A stretch of 47,699 nt of DNA from CAYVTV01 sp964526475 (GCA_964526475.1 CAZGKF010000021.1:1-47699); one strand, 5' to 3'; shown: positions 35,490-44,204, numbered from the stretch's first letter. Translations and numbers: made by a program. Notes: generated by a model from the letters alone, not told the origin.

Positions 35490-35867
35490 TTATTTCGACT
35501 TCAAATAATCCCTAATATTATAATATACAGAGAAAATGAGTGCTGCAATCAAACCCCATAGTGTAATTGCATCCGCCTGAGAAGAAGAAATACTCAGATG
35601 GGTAACGCGATGTATAAGGTATTGGGTATAAGAAGAAGGAAGTCCTTGTTCACCCAGTTCGTAAAGTACCCTGAAATGCCAGTCGGTAAGCGGACAGTAC
35701 CCAAAACCATAAAATAGTCCAAGGATAATCCATGAACCCGCGGTAAATAATAAGGTAATAAGATTGATTCTGCGTAAAGGTTTCCAAATCCATCCAGTCA
35801 GGTTAAAAATAATCAGAAGCGTGTGGAAAACAGTAAAAACCCAGTCGAGTATGTGGTAAATGATCAT
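35490..35867 (-). CDS. DUF2784 family membrane protein
   Basis: A 125-residue protein with three or four membrane helices and the DUF2784 pattern: LDWVFTVFHTLLIIFNLTGW near the start, GYCPLTDWHFRVL in the middle loop. The function is unknown. Its start overlaps the stop of the S41 peptidase gene by ATGA, so the two are translationally coupled and may act together at the inner membrane. Confidence 0.85.
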   Translation of the reverse strand: MIIYHILDWVFTVFHTLLIIFNLTGWIWKPLRRINLITLLFTAGSWIILGLFYGFGYCPLTDWHFRVLYELGEQGLPSSYTQYLIHRVTHLSISSSQADAITLWGLIAALIFSVYYNIRDYLKSK

Positions 35868-37267
35868 CTGTCAATAATCAAAAGACTCTTGTCTCTTAAT
35901 TCCCTTCCATCAATCCGGGTTAACGGAATAAGGGGAATTGTTTTCTTCGGTGCCAGACCGATTACTCCGCCTATAAGTTCTTTCGCTTTGTTAAGCAAAG
36001 GGTCTCCGGCATCTCCGAAAGGTTTAAGATCAAAAACATTCTCGTCCAGAAGATAATCAGGGTTAAGCCCATTTTTGAAATCTGTAAATCCATCATTATT
36101 GGCATACTTTAAAACTATAGGCAGCATACCCCAATTGTGACGCGGAGGATTATTATCATCGGATAACACCCATGAACCGGTATATTTTCCTGTTGTTCTT
36201 TCTCCAATAGTTACCACATTCATATAAGGTTCCAGTCCGATGATCACTAATTCACTCGATGAAGCAGTTTTCCAGCCGGTAAGAAAATGGACCTTTGAGA
36301 AATTTATATTAAATGTGTTTACCGGAAATTTAAAAACAAGTTGCTGTGAATTTGCACCGTATCTGTCTGTAAAATACTTGTTCATATCTGTATTATACTG
36401 ATATTTTACCAGTACAGATTTACTATTAACAACTGTTGCAGGTGCAATAGCCGATGCCAGATATCCGGCCACATTAATAAATCCTCCCCGGTTGTAGCGA
36501 AGATCAATGATCAGTTCTGTTATCCCGGAGGATTTGAATTCATCAAATATATCATCAAGTTTTCTTAAAAACTTATCGCCCTCTCCACTGATAAAAGTGC
36601 TGTAAACCAGGTAACCGGTTTTAACTCCGTTTATATTCATAACTTCATAATGAATCACCGGGTCAGTTTCAATTATTTGAGAAGTAATACTGACAGTTTC
36701 ACCAGTGGGGACTATTGCACTGCCAGATATAGTTCCAAATCCGGCAACAAAAGAATTTTTGCTGAATAGTTGAAAGTAGTTTTCTAAATTCATTGTTTGC
36801 CCGTCTATTGTCACTATCATATCTCCCCTTTCCAGGCCTGCAATATCGGCTGGTGAATTGGGGTAAACGAATTCAACTATCAGAACAATCTGTCCTGAAC
36901 CAATATTCACAAATGCAGGAGAAATTCCTGTTGAGAGCGGGGTTCCCTCTAATTCTGCGAGAAGTGCAGGGAAATCGGAGGTAATATATGACCACTTATC
37001 CTCAGGTTTATAAATCATAGTATCAAAAAAAGCTTCGGAGTCAGGTTCCTGGCCAGGATTTAAGCCGGATGGGATAAATTCGTTCCAGAGGTAAAGGGCT
37101 TCCATATTCTCCTTTATCCATTCATTTACCAGTCTGGTCTGCGGACTTACTGTATCATTCTTAAACGGATCTTCCTTTTCACATGATACCAATAAAAATG
37201 GAAGTGAAATCAATAACAGTAATAACCGGAAATAATATGACAATAATAATTTCATTTGCACTTGCAT
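35864..37267 (-). CDS. S41-family C-terminal processing peptidase, lipoprotein
   Basis: A 467-residue serine protease of family S41 (CtpA/Tsp type). LLVSC gives the lipidated C29, so it is anchored in the envelope. A PDZ domain covers about 125-200 (YPNSPADIAGLERGDMIVTI). The protease domain has TELIIDLRYNRGG (250-262), the catalytic serine in TASSSE (S336 by spacing) and K361 in GKYTGS; the 25-residue Ser-Lys distance equals that of Tsp. Two adjacent ATGs (residues 1 and 5) are possible starts. The last gene of the pair is DUF2784. Substrates are not predictable. Confidence 0.9.
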   Translation of the reverse strand: MQVQMKLLLSYYFRLLLLLISLPFLLVSCEKEDPFKNDTVSPQTRLVNEWIKENMEALYLWNEFIPSGLNPGQEPDSEAFFDTMIYKPEDKWSYITSDFPALLAELEGTPLSTGISPAFVNIGSGQIVLIVEFVYPNSPADIAGLERGDMIVTIDGQTMNLENYFQLFSKNSFVAGFGTISGSAIVPTGETVSITSQIIETDPVIHYEVMNINGVKTGYLVYSTFISGEGDKFLRKLDDIFDEFKSSGITELIIDLRYNRGGFINVAGYLASAIAPATVVNSKSVLVKYQYNTDMNKYFTDRYGANSQQLVFKFPVNTFNINFSKVHFLTGWKTASSSELVIIGLEPYMNVVTIGERTTGKYTGSWVLSDDNNPPRHNWGMLPIVLKYANNDGFTDFKNGLNPDYLLDENVFDLKPFGDAGDPLLNKAKELIGGVIGLAPKKTIPLIPLTRIDGRELRDKSLLIIDR

Positions 37268-37443
37268 ATCTCTACAAAAATAAACAATTACTTAATCAAA
37301 AAGGTTCATTCTTTATATTTAGTTAAAAACAGCTTTAATCCAGCCGTGCACGCATTTACTTTAAAGATATGCACTATCAGTTATTTTTTTTTCTATTTTT
37401 ATCAGTCTGATTTGTTTTCGTTAATTTGTAAGAACGTCAAAAG

Positions 37444-38649
37444 GTGCAAAAAAAACGATTTACACTTACAATATGGATATTTTTGGGATTTTTTCTTGGT
37501 ATCTTTACCGGAGCTGTTGTTGGTGAACCTGCCTTACCTTTTACCCGGATACTTGCCGATATTTTTCTCAGGCTATTACGAATGGCCATATTACCCCTTG
37601 TAATTACCTCTATCGTAAGTTCCATAATTCAGGTTGGTTCGGCACACGGATTAGGAAGGATGGGATTGCAAACATTAGCTTATTATCTCTCTACCAGTAT
37701 ATTAGCCATTTTCACCGGTCAGGTGTTGGTCAATATTTTCAAACCGGGCGCCGGAGCAGAAATATTAGTCAGGGAAAACCCTGATTCGATTGCAGCCGTG
37801 GAGGGGGGGCTGGCTGAGATATTTCTGAATATTATACCTGAAAATCCATTTGCTTCAGCGGCCTCAGGTAATGTACTGCCTGTTATTTTCTTTTCCATCC
37901 TGTTTGCCCTTTTTGTCACACAACTCAAACCTGATCAACGAAGCCTGCTTAGTAATTTTTTTGAAGCTGCTTTTGAGGCCATGATGAAAATGACCTCTTT
38001 TATCATCTGGACAGCGCCTTTAGGTGTCTTTGGAATTATAACTGGTATCGTTGCCACTTCAGGATTTTCAGCTTTTAAATCACTTGGGTTCTATTTTATT
38101 ATCGTGCTGACAGGACTTTTCATCCATATGTTTTTCACCCTGCCAATGCTGCTCTGGAGTATGGGCAAGCTTAGTCCGCTGAAACATTATAAAGGCATGA
38201 TACCTGCCCTGTTAACTGCATTTTCTACCTGCTCGACCATAGTTACATTGCCTCTTACAATGAAAGCAGTTACAATGAATTCGGGAGCTTCAAAAAGGGC
38301 TGCTGGTTTTGTGTTGCCCATTGGGGCCACCGTAAATATGGATGGAACAGCTCTCTATGAATGTGTTGCAGCTATTTTTATCGCTCAGGTTTATGGCTTT
38401 GATCTGTCTCTCGGTGCCCAGGTAACTGTGGCAGTTACGGCTGTGCTTGCTTCCATAGGCGCAGCAAGCATTCCCATGAGCGGTATGGTTATGATGTCCA
38501 TCATACTTGGCGCTGTAGGGCTGCCACTGGAAGGAGTGGCAATTATCCTGGCTGTGGACAGGATACTGGATATGTTCCGTACTACCGTCAATGTCTTTAG
38601 TGACAGTTGCGGCGCTGTGATCATTTCCAGGTTTGATAATTCCGGATAG
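37444..38649 (+). CDS. Dicarboxylate/amino acid:cation symporter
   Basis: A 401-residue inner-membrane carrier of the DAACS family (GltP/DctA type), importing glutamate, aspartate or C4-dicarboxylates with Na+ or H+. Diagnostic segments are the serine-rich hairpin region LLTAFSTCSTIVTLPLTMKA, the motif LPIGATVNMDGTALYE, and DRILDMFRTTVNVFSDSCGA near the end. The start is GTG at 37444; no in-frame ATG lies nearby upstream. It is monocistronic and followed by the tRNA gene. Confidence 0.93.
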   Translation: MQKKRFTLTIWIFLGFFLGIFTGAVVGEPALPFTRILADIFLRLLRMAILPLVITSIVSSIIQVGSAHGLGRMGLQTLAYYLSTSILAIFTGQVLVNIFKPGAGAEILVRENPDSIAAVEGGLAEIFLNIIPENPFASAASGNVLPVIFFSILFALFVTQLKPDQRSLLSNFFEAAFEAMMKMTSFIIWTAPLGVFGIITGIVATSGFSAFKSLGFYFIIVLTGLFIHMFFTLPMLLWSMGKLSPLKHYKGMIPALLTAFSTCSTIVTLPLTMKAVTMNSGASKRAAGFVLPIGATVNMDGTALYECVAAIFIAQVYGFDLSLGAQVTVAVTAVLASIGAASIPMSGMVMMSIILGAVGLPLEGVAIILAVDRILDMFRTTVNVFSDSCGAVIISRFDNSG

Positions 38650-38713
38650 CTATATGAATTATATTATTGTAAATTGAATTATTGGGATGCAAGAAAAAAA
38701 ACATAGAACGATA

Positions 38714-38744
38714 TTTTCAGATATAAAAAAAACGATTACTTTTG
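38714..38744 (+). promoter_or_regulatory. Promoter of tRNA-Asp
   Basis: TTTT (38714-38717), 19 bp, then TACTTTTG (38737-38744), a full match to TAnnTTTG. The mature tRNA begins 17 bp later. Confidence 0.65.
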
Positions 38745-38760
38745 CAATGCATTAAAATCT

Positions 38761-38834
38761 GGTCTGGTAGTTCAGTTGGTTAGAATATCGGCCTGTCACG
38801 CCGAGGGTCGCGGGTTCGAGTCCCGTCCAGACCG
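38761..38834 (+). tRNA. tRNA-Asp (GTC)
   Basis: A complete cloverleaf of 74 nt. The acceptor stem GGTCTGG pairs with CCAGACC, with G as discriminator base. The anticodon GTC is at 38795-38797 within CCTGTCACGCC. The T loop GGTTCGAGTCC is intact. CCA is not encoded. Confidence 0.98.
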
Positions 38835-38849
38835 CTCAGATATTGCGGG

Positions 38850-38907
38850 TCCTGACGAATTGCTTCTGGTGAAGCAATTATCAGGATGCTGACCGTAGCG
38901 TCAGCAT
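38850..38907 (+). terminator. Tandem hairpins after tRNA-Asp
   Basis: First hairpin: TCCTGA-cg-AATTGCTTC (38850-38866) with GAAGCAATT-a-TCAGGA (38871-38886), a long stem capped by TGGT. Second: ATGCTGAC (38886-38893) with GTCAGCAT (38900-38907), followed by TCTTTAATT. The second could end the tRNA transcript. The two share one base, so they form a compact unit. Confidence 0.55.
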
Positions 38908-38975
38908 TCTTTAATTGGGATTTACTGAAACCATATTTTTTGCTTAAAGCATTCTTACGGACATCGCAAAGCACT

Positions 38976-39371
38976 TTATACTAATGAAGACAGAATATCG
39001 GCCTTCTTTGGTTTTTGATTTTCATCCAAGGCAACGAAAACAAAAATGCCTTCAATTACTTTTTCACGCTTTGTACCGTACATTTCCTCAGCATAAATTT
39101 CAACCTTTATAAAAATCCTTAAAAGTTTAACTTTATCAACCATTCCAACTATTTCAACTATAGTATCCGGATAAAGTGCTTTATGAAATTTTATTTTCTC
39201 TGTATTAACAGTGAACATTCGTTCCCGTGTAAAACGTGTAGCAGTTATATAAGCTACTTCATCCATCCATTTTAAAGCCTGCCCACCAAAGAGCGTCCCG
39301 TTTGCGTTAAGTGTGCCGGGAAATAGAGCTTTGAACTGTCTGGTAATACTCTTTTGAATCAAATCTTCCAT
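38976..39371 (-). CDS. Acyl-CoA thioesterase (hotdog fold)
   Basis: A 131-residue hotdog-fold thioesterase of the YciA/BFIT type, which hydrolyses acyl-CoA to acid and CoA. The block NANGTLFGGQALKWMDEVAY (22-41) supplies the N and D of the active site, and YPDTIVEIVGMVDKV follows. The end (EGIFVFVALDENQKP) fits the last strand. It is alone on its strand; its leader contains the CGTGAAACCCTCAT motif (39390-39403). Confidence 0.88.
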   Translation of the reverse strand: MEDLIQKSITRQFKALFPGTLNANGTLFGGQALKWMDEVAYITATRFTRERMFTVNTEKIKFHKALYPDTIVEIVGMVDKVKLLRIFIKVEIYAEEMYGTKREKVIEGIFVFVALDENQKPKKADILSSLV

Positions 39372-39389
39372 AATTTCAATTATTAAAAT

Positions 39390-39403
39390 ATGAGGGTTTC
39401 ACG
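39390..39403 (-). repeat. Arm of the hairpin repeat, isolated
   Basis: On the minus strand it reads CGTGAAACCCTCAT, identical to the left arm of the copy at 47309-47322. It lies 19 bp before the thioesterase start. The loop and second arm are absent. Confidence 0.45.
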
Positions 39404-39528
39404 AGGAAGAAACGAAAACCACTAGGACTGGAATTTGTATTAATTTATATACAATTTTTCAACTTCATTTTTTTGAGTGAAAATTTATGATCTTCCTTAT
39501 CAAATATTCGGCCCTATCAATAGGCTGT

Positions 39529-40917
39529 TTAATTTTTATTTTTGAGTATATTGGTGTTTTGGTCTTTCATGATTTTATGAATTATTTCCTCTGCAGCCCT
39601 TATTATCGGATTATTAACCGGAGAAGATGTTAACAAGGGGTGTGTGCCGATTTGAAATGAGACCAACTCATAAACTGTAATAGATTTTTGAATAGCCATG
39701 CTTATTATATTGATTATCTCCCCAACAGATTTTCCGCCCCAGGCTTCACCTCCCAAAATACTTCCATCAAGTGGGGAAGCATAAAGCTTTACAGTTAAAT
39801 TTGATGTCCCCTCCAGGGTTCCCGGATGCCTGTCGGGCGAAGAAAATTTTGCAGAGACGAACTCAACATTTGCTTCTTCAGCGCTGCTTTCATTTGCCCC
39901 AGCCCCGGCAATGGCCAGTCCGTTAATTTCAGTAGAAAAAACTCCCAGTGTTCCGCTTATACATTTTTTTATTCTAATGCCAAAAATATTATGCCCCAGT
40001 ATCCTTGCTTCGGCAGTTGCTGTTGAAGCAAGTTTAATATTGTCGCTGCGCCCGGTGAGGAAACCAAACGTCTGAGCACAATCCCCAACAGCACTTATAT
40101 CTTTTACCGTTGTGCGGCCATAATTATCCACATGAATATCGCCATATTTATTCAGTTCCAGGCCTGTTTCTTTTGCCAGACGGGAATTGGCGTGATAACC
40201 TATGGCAAAGATTACAGCATCGGCTTCTATTTTATTTCCATCAGAAAGTAATACTTGTTTTACCGTATTGTTTTCACCTTTGATCTCCTTCACTTTCGAG
40301 GAAATCATAACATTAACATTTGTGTTTTTCAGCGCTTCAGTTGCAATGGTGCATAATTCCTGCGAGAATGCTTTCAGAAAACAAAGTGGTTCACTCTCAA
40401 CCAGGGTGATTTTAGCATCAGCAGCAGCTAATTCTTCAGCAACTTCAGCACCAATAAAACCTCCTCCGACAACAACAATATTTCTAAAACCACTGACTTT
40501 CGATGCAAGGTTAAAAATATACGGATAACTCTTTTTTATATAATAAACATTTTGAAGTTCATGGCCAGGTATAAATTTGGGAATAACCGGCACAGAACCT
40601 GTTGCAAAAACCAGTTTATTGTAACCAAATTGTTCCCCTGTTTTAACCATTACCAGCTTATTTGATTTATCAACTTCTATTGCTGCAGTAATAATTACCT
40701 CGCCGTCAAGATCAATAAAAGGCTTAGGACCCATTTTATTCTTATCCACATCACGGTTTAAATGATGAAAAATATATGGAATCCCGCATGGGACAAGCCC
40801 ATCGGCTTCCTCTTTTATCATTAGCACAGTCTTATCCCTGAAAAACTTTTTAATCGTTATTCCTGTTACAATTGCAGCAGGACCTCCTCCAATTATTATT
40901 ACATCATATTTTTTCAT
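39529..40917 (-). CDS. FAD-dependent NAD(P)H oxidase / CoA-disulfide reductase-like protein
   Basis: A 462-residue flavoprotein of the pyridine-nucleotide disulfide oxidoreductase class, Nox/CoADR branch. FAD binding is at IIIGGGPAAIVTG (7-19), NAD(P)H binding at IVVVGGGFIGAEVAEELA (about 147-164). The single redox cysteine C44 lies in DGLVPCGIPY, at the position used by NADH oxidases and CoA-disulfide reductases. AVGDCAQ begins the second FAD motif. Possible substrates are O2, disulfides or persulfides. It sits next to the MinD/NifX cluster, with only the VOC gene between, which fits a redox role in an anaerobe. Confidence 0.88.
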   Translation of the reverse strand: MKKYDVIIIGGGPAAIVTGITIKKFFRDKTVLMIKEEADGLVPCGIPYIFHHLNRDVDKNKMGPKPFIDLDGEVIITAAIEVDKSNKLVMVKTGEQFGYNKLVFATGSVPVIPKFIPGHELQNVYYIKKSYPYIFNLASKVSGFRNIVVVGGGFIGAEVAEELAAADAKITLVESEPLCFLKAFSQELCTIATEALKNTNVNVMISSKVKEIKGENNTVKQVLLSDGNKIEADAVIFAIGYHANSRLAKETGLELNKYGDIHVDNYGRTTVKDISAVGDCAQTFGFLTGRSDNIKLASTATAEARILGHNIFGIRIKKCISGTLGVFSTEINGLAIAGAGANESSAEEANVEFVSAKFSSPDRHPGTLEGTSNLTVKLYASPLDGSILGGEAWGGKSVGEIINIISMAIQKSITVYELVSFQIGTHPLLTSSPVNNPIIRAAEEIIHKIMKDQNTNILKNKN

Positions 40918-41018
40918 TTGTTTAAATTTAAAAATTTATTGGTTAATGGAATAAATAAGCTTAATCATGATACTGAATGGAAATTATCTTAAATGGATAT
41001 TTCATGTTACAGAGGTGT

Positions 41019-41402
41019 TTAATCACTACTCCGCAATTTTTTTATTTCAAACATATTTTTGCTTTTGTCCCATATAAAATAAGTGTCTTGCATTGCTCCT
41101 TTCTTTAAAAATGTTTTATATCCCTTTTTAACCGCAGAATCGTATAAGATTTCAGCTTCCCGATAGGCTATACAAACATGTGAAAATACTTTTGTTTCTT
41201 TTTGCTGGGTAATAAATATTTCAATTTCAGCCTTATGATATCTCATCACATACACATCTGTTTTCTTCGGAACGTTAAATAGCTTTTCTGAAAGCTTTTC
41301 ATTAACAGAAAATGTATGTTTTAATTTAAACAGCAACACATCTTCATAAAAATTTTTAATTTCTTTCGATTCGTTTACTGTTAATGCTATATGTTGTAAC
41401 AT
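41019..41402 (-). CDS. VOC-superfamily (glyoxalase-like) protein
   Basis: A 127-residue protein with the vicinal-oxygen-chelate fold: MLQHIALTVNESKEIKNFYE at the start and VCIAYREAEILYDSAVKKGY in the second half, with F/WD at the end. H4 and E60 may bind a metal. The reaction is unknown. It is divergent from the DUF89 gene across a 171-bp gap that contains an rTGAACnnnnGTTCAT palindrome, so both genes may share its control. Confidence 0.7.
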   Translation of the reverse strand: MLQHIALTVNESKEIKNFYEDVLLFKLKHTFSVNEKLSEKLFNVPKKTDVYVMRYHKAEIEIFITQQKETKVFSHVCIAYREAEILYDSAVKKGYKTFLKKGAMQDTYFIWDKSKNMFEIKKLRSSD

Positions 41403-41435
41403 TTTTAAATTTTAAAAAGGACAGAACAAAAATAA

Positions 41436-41451
41436 GTGAACAAATGTTCAT
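41436..41451. promoter_or_regulatory. Palindromic operator copy 1 (GTGAACAAATGTTCAT)
   Basis: The core TGAACAAATGTTCA (41437-41450) is a perfect dyad. It is one of three rTGAACnnnnGTTCAT sites within 2.8 kb. TAATTTTG (41469-41476), a -7 match, starts 17 bp after it and points to the DUF89 gene. The rest of the leader contains the GC palindrome GGCGAGCTCGCC (41532-41543). Confidence 0.7.
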
Positions 41452-41468
41452 TTCAAAATAATTTTACT

Positions 41469-41476
41469 TAATTTTG
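41469..41476 (+). promoter_or_regulatory. -7 element before DUF89 gene
   Basis: TAATTTTG matches TAnnTTTG. It lies 17 bp after the palindrome at 41436-41451, the same distance as in the 43963 site. Confidence 0.5.
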
Positions 41477-41573
41477 TATCTTCAGAGTTTTATGATGATC
41501 TTATGGCATTTGGAAGGTTCAGATTGCCTTCGGCGAGCTCGCCATGAAACTTTAATTAATTATAATTGAAAAT

Positions 41574-42449
41574 ATGCATCCGGATTGTAAAAAATGTTTT
41601 CTGGAACAGGCAGACAAATTACTTGCTAAATACAGAGTGTCAAATGATATTGCAGAGGATATTATTTCAAGGTTGCAATCTTTTATTGACAAACATAATG
41701 ATAATAACCTGCTGGCACCCGAAGTTTCCTGCCTGATGCACCGTCTGATGAAAAAGTTACTTAAAGTGGATGATCTATATGAGAAAGAAAAAAACTATTA
41801 CAACAATTTATTACTAAACCTTGAAGAGGAGATCAGAAATATAATAAGAAAATCTGATAATCCGTTCCGGACTGCATTGCTGTATGCATTGGCCGGAAAT
41901 ATCATTGATTTAGGTCCCCGAAGATCATTTGATGTGAAAAATGCTTTAGCGCAAGCAATTTCAGAAATACCAGTTATTGATCATTCCTTATTACTGAAAG
42001 ATAAATTGAAAAAAGCCTCAACTGTACTGTACCTGGGCGATAATTCCGGTGAAATTGTGCTGGACAAACTGTTTATTGAAACAATGGATCATCCGGATCT
42101 TTACTTTGCCACGCGTGGCGGAAATGTAATTAACGATGTGACTTACAAAGATGCATTATCCGTAGGTTTAACAAAAATAGCAAAGGTTATTTCCAATGGA
42201 TATGCCGCCCCATCAACTCTTTTAAACAGATGTTCTCCAGAATTCAGAGAAATCTTTGATAAAGCCGATATCATCATATCAAAAGGACAGGGTAATCTGG
42301 AAGGTTTGATAAATAATCTTAATAAAAAGATTTTCTTTTTATTCATGGTAAAATGTAAAGTAATAGCAGAAATAATAGGAGTGGAAGAAAAAAGCACTGT
42401 TGTTTTGTACAATCAAAGATTTAAACAACAAAGTTCTTTATTTTACTAA
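41574..42449 (+). CDS. DUF89 / ARMT1-like damage-control phosphatase family protein
   Basis: A 291-residue protein of the DUF89 family. Characterised relatives are metal-dependent phosphatases acting on damaged phosphometabolites. The N-terminal CKKC (C5, C8) marks the AF1104-like prokaryotic subgroup. YALAGNIIDLG (104-114), YLGDNSGEIVLDK (153-165; D156 and N157 are likely metal ligands) and SKGQGNLEGL (236-245) form the active-site cleft. It starts the plus-strand run that continues with DUF134, 29 bp later. Its placement beside MinD-type Fe-S ATPases suggests a maintenance role in cofactor metabolism, which is inference. Confidence 0.87.
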   Translation: MHPDCKKCFLEQADKLLAKYRVSNDIAEDIISRLQSFIDKHNDNNLLAPEVSCLMHRLMKKLLKVDDLYEKEKNYYNNLLLNLEEEIRNIIRKSDNPFRTALLYALAGNIIDLGPRRSFDVKNALAQAISEIPVIDHSLLLKDKLKKASTVLYLGDNSGEIVLDKLFIETMDHPDLYFATRGGNVINDVTYKDALSVGLTKIAKVISNGYAAPSTLLNRCSPEFREIFDKADIIISKGQGNLEGLINNLNKKIFFLFMVKCKVIAEIIGVEEKSTVVLYNQRFKQQSSLFY

Positions 42450-42478
42450 TTTTGCAGGTACATTAAATTCAAATAATA

Positions 42479-42943
42479 ATGCCGAACCGCAAAAGAACCA
42501 GAAGGATTAACATGCTTCCCCCTATGGAAGGATATAAACCATTTGGAATACCTATGCGTCAGCTTGAATCGGTTATTTTGTTATATGAGGAGTTTGAATC
42601 CATAAGGCTTGCAGATTATGAAAATCTTACCCAGGAGGAAGCTGCTGAGAAGATGAACATATCCCGTCCTACTTTTACACGGCTTTACGACAAGGCCCGA
42701 AAAAGCATTGCCCGCGCTTTTGTGGAAGGGAAAGCCATTATTATCAGTGGAGGAACGTATGTAACGGATAATTATTGGTATAAGTGTCAAAGCTGTAACG
42801 AAACCATGGTTACCATGAAACCTGCAAAATCCTGCAGGAAATGTGATTCAGACGAAATTAAATCTTTGGACAGCGAAATGCAGCAAAAAAGGGAACATAG
42901 ACGAAGAAGAAAGGGCGACTTGCATTTCCCTGGTACATTCTAA
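42479..42943 (+). CDS. DUF134 family DNA-binding protein (UPF0251)
   Basis: A 154-residue protein of the DUF134/UPF0251 family, frequent near NifX/NifB-type genes in anaerobes. The N-terminal part RRINMLPPMEGYKPFGIPMR (9-28) is the family signature. A helix-turn-helix like sigma region 4 follows (LTQEEAAEKMNISRPTFTRL, 50-69). A zinc-ribbon-like set C103, C106, C119, C122 replaces the Gly-rich end seen in some relatives, and a basic tail closes the protein. It is probably a transcription factor and is a candidate regulator of the cluster. Confidence 0.88.
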   Translation: MPNRKRTRRINMLPPMEGYKPFGIPMRQLESVILLYEEFESIRLADYENLTQEEAAEKMNISRPTFTRLYDKARKSIARAFVEGKAIIISGGTYVTDNYWYKCQSCNETMVTMKPAKSCRKCDSDEIKSLDSEMQQKREHRRRRKGDLHFPGTF

Positions 42944-42957
42944 AACATAAATTCTTA

Positions 42958-43695
42958 TTACTCCCGTAATTTTCTAGCAGCCTTCCTGACATCATTTAAA
43001 AGAAAGTTGTATTCCCGTCGCAAAGTATTAATTTGTTTATCCGTTTCGTTAGCCGGTATATCCAATTCCTTAGCCAGCTCCTTAACAGAAACATTGTATT
43101 GTTCAGAAACTTCATTCAAAGTCATATAATTATAAACACGAATTATATCGGATGAATATTTCCTAATTTCCCTTTTTCCTTGTTGATTAATTCTCCGGTG
43201 TTTATAAATGGTCTGATCTAAATTATTTTGATATGACTGTTCTGTATCCCATCTTCTTTCCTGCGATCTGGGAGGCAAATTTCCGTATCTGTATTTTCTT
43301 TCGAATGGAACTTCTTCAGGCTTAATACAGAACGGGAAAAGCAATAGAAAAAGGCCGGCAATGCCTATAATAACGACAAGACTAATCCGCAATTTTTTAC
43401 CGGAAATCATCTTCCGGCAGATACAAACTATCGTATTCCAGTGAAGAATTATATGTAGTGATAACATAAACAAAAAGATAAAGCCTGACCACAGATGAAC
43501 AATACCCCAATCATGCCGGTCAAGCCCAAGAAAATATAACTCCACCTCATCCCAGGATAATTCAATACGTTTATATCCGGGAATAAGCACATATTTCATA
43601 AGTAATCCCAGGCCTGTAATGGCCATTAATATTAGAAACATTACAGCATCGATTACCAGATTTACCTGATTTTTATTTTTTAACCACCTTATCAT
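42958..43695 (-). CDS. DUF4405 membrane protein with heme-ligand-type histidines
   Basis: A 245-residue inner-membrane protein. Three helices are predicted (about 12-34, 63-86, 103-122). Histidines H61, H67, H81 and H85 (HDWGIVHLWSG; LHIILHW) lie in or at the second helix, spaced as in cytochrome b-type heme proteins of the DUF4405 group. With the positive N-terminus inside, the C-terminal half (123-245) should be outside. That half includes MTLNEVSEQYNVSVKELAKE (191-210), a LysM- or HTH-like helical unit. It is convergent with DUF134 and separate from the operators by 270 bp. Confidence 0.75.
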   Translation of the reverse strand: MIRWLKNKNQVNLVIDAVMFLILMAITGLGLLMKYVLIPGYKRIELSWDEVELYFLGLDRHDWGIVHLWSGFIFLFMLSLHIILHWNTIVCICRKMISGKKLRISLVVIIGIAGLFLLLFPFCIKPEEVPFERKYRYGNLPPRSQERRWDTEQSYQNNLDQTIYKHRRINQQGKREIRKYSSDIIRVYNYMTLNEVSEQYNVSVKELAKELDIPANETDKQINTLRREYNFLLNDVRKAARKLRE

Positions 43696-43962
43696 GATAG
43701 AAAAATTTAGTGTTTACTAATTCATTTTAATATTTTGATTTAAATACATCCGCACATATTATCATTTCTACATGGAACATTATACTTTTTTTTATTCAAC
43801 CTCAAATCTTTTGTCTGATATTTTTAGATATTTTATGCTTTTATTTTGAAAGCCAACCTGTTCTCACTTTACCGTATGGGGCAAAGTAAGGTACGAATGA
43901 TTTGATATCAAGCAAAGGTGTAGCAATTTTCTTAAATTGAGTTTTATAAAATTCAAAATTAA

Positions 43963-44003
43963 ATGAACTTTTGTTCATTATAAAACAAATTTGACTAAAT
44001 TTG
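43963..44003 (+). promoter_or_regulatory. Palindromic operator copy 2 with promoter
   Basis: ATGAACTTTTGTTCAT (43963-43978) is a dyad with a TTTT spacer. Its TTTG (43970-43973) could serve as -33 element, with TAAATTTG (43996-44003) as -7 after 22 bp. The gap 43696-44235 has no gene; a transcript from here would have a leader of about 230 nt before the NifX-like gene. Confidence 0.65.
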
Positions 44004-44171
44004 AAAATAAAAATTTACAGCAGGTTTTAACAAGCTTTGAAAGCAAACCTTGCCATTGCTTACATTGAAATTAGCGATGAAGAATAATCACACAGAACTT
44101 CACCTATTTTCAGATTGTTTGATCTTGAGATATTATTTTTTTTTAAAAAAAAGTAAAAATAATCAATTATA

Positions 44172-44204
44172 ATGAACATATGTTCATTTAAATGTTTATC
44201 TTTG
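44172..44204 (+). promoter_or_regulatory. Palindromic operator copy 3 with promoter
   Basis: ATGAACATATGTTCAT (44172-44187) is a perfect 16-bp palindrome, and the dyad extends one base on each side. TATCTTTG (44197-44204) follows after 9 bp as -7 element, so the palindrome covers the -33 region. The NifX-like start codon is 31 bp further. Confidence 0.72.

Noticed and set aside
38780..38974. 64-codon minus-strand frame ending in GTRTRDPRRDRPIF
   Set aside because: It is antisense to tRNA-Asp; this peptide ending is a well-known artefact of reading tRNA genes.
41521..41554. GGCGAGCTCGCC palindrome as a further operator
   Set aside because: It is GC-rich, occurs once in the region, and is not positioned like the three TGAAC sites; more likely repeat-derived.
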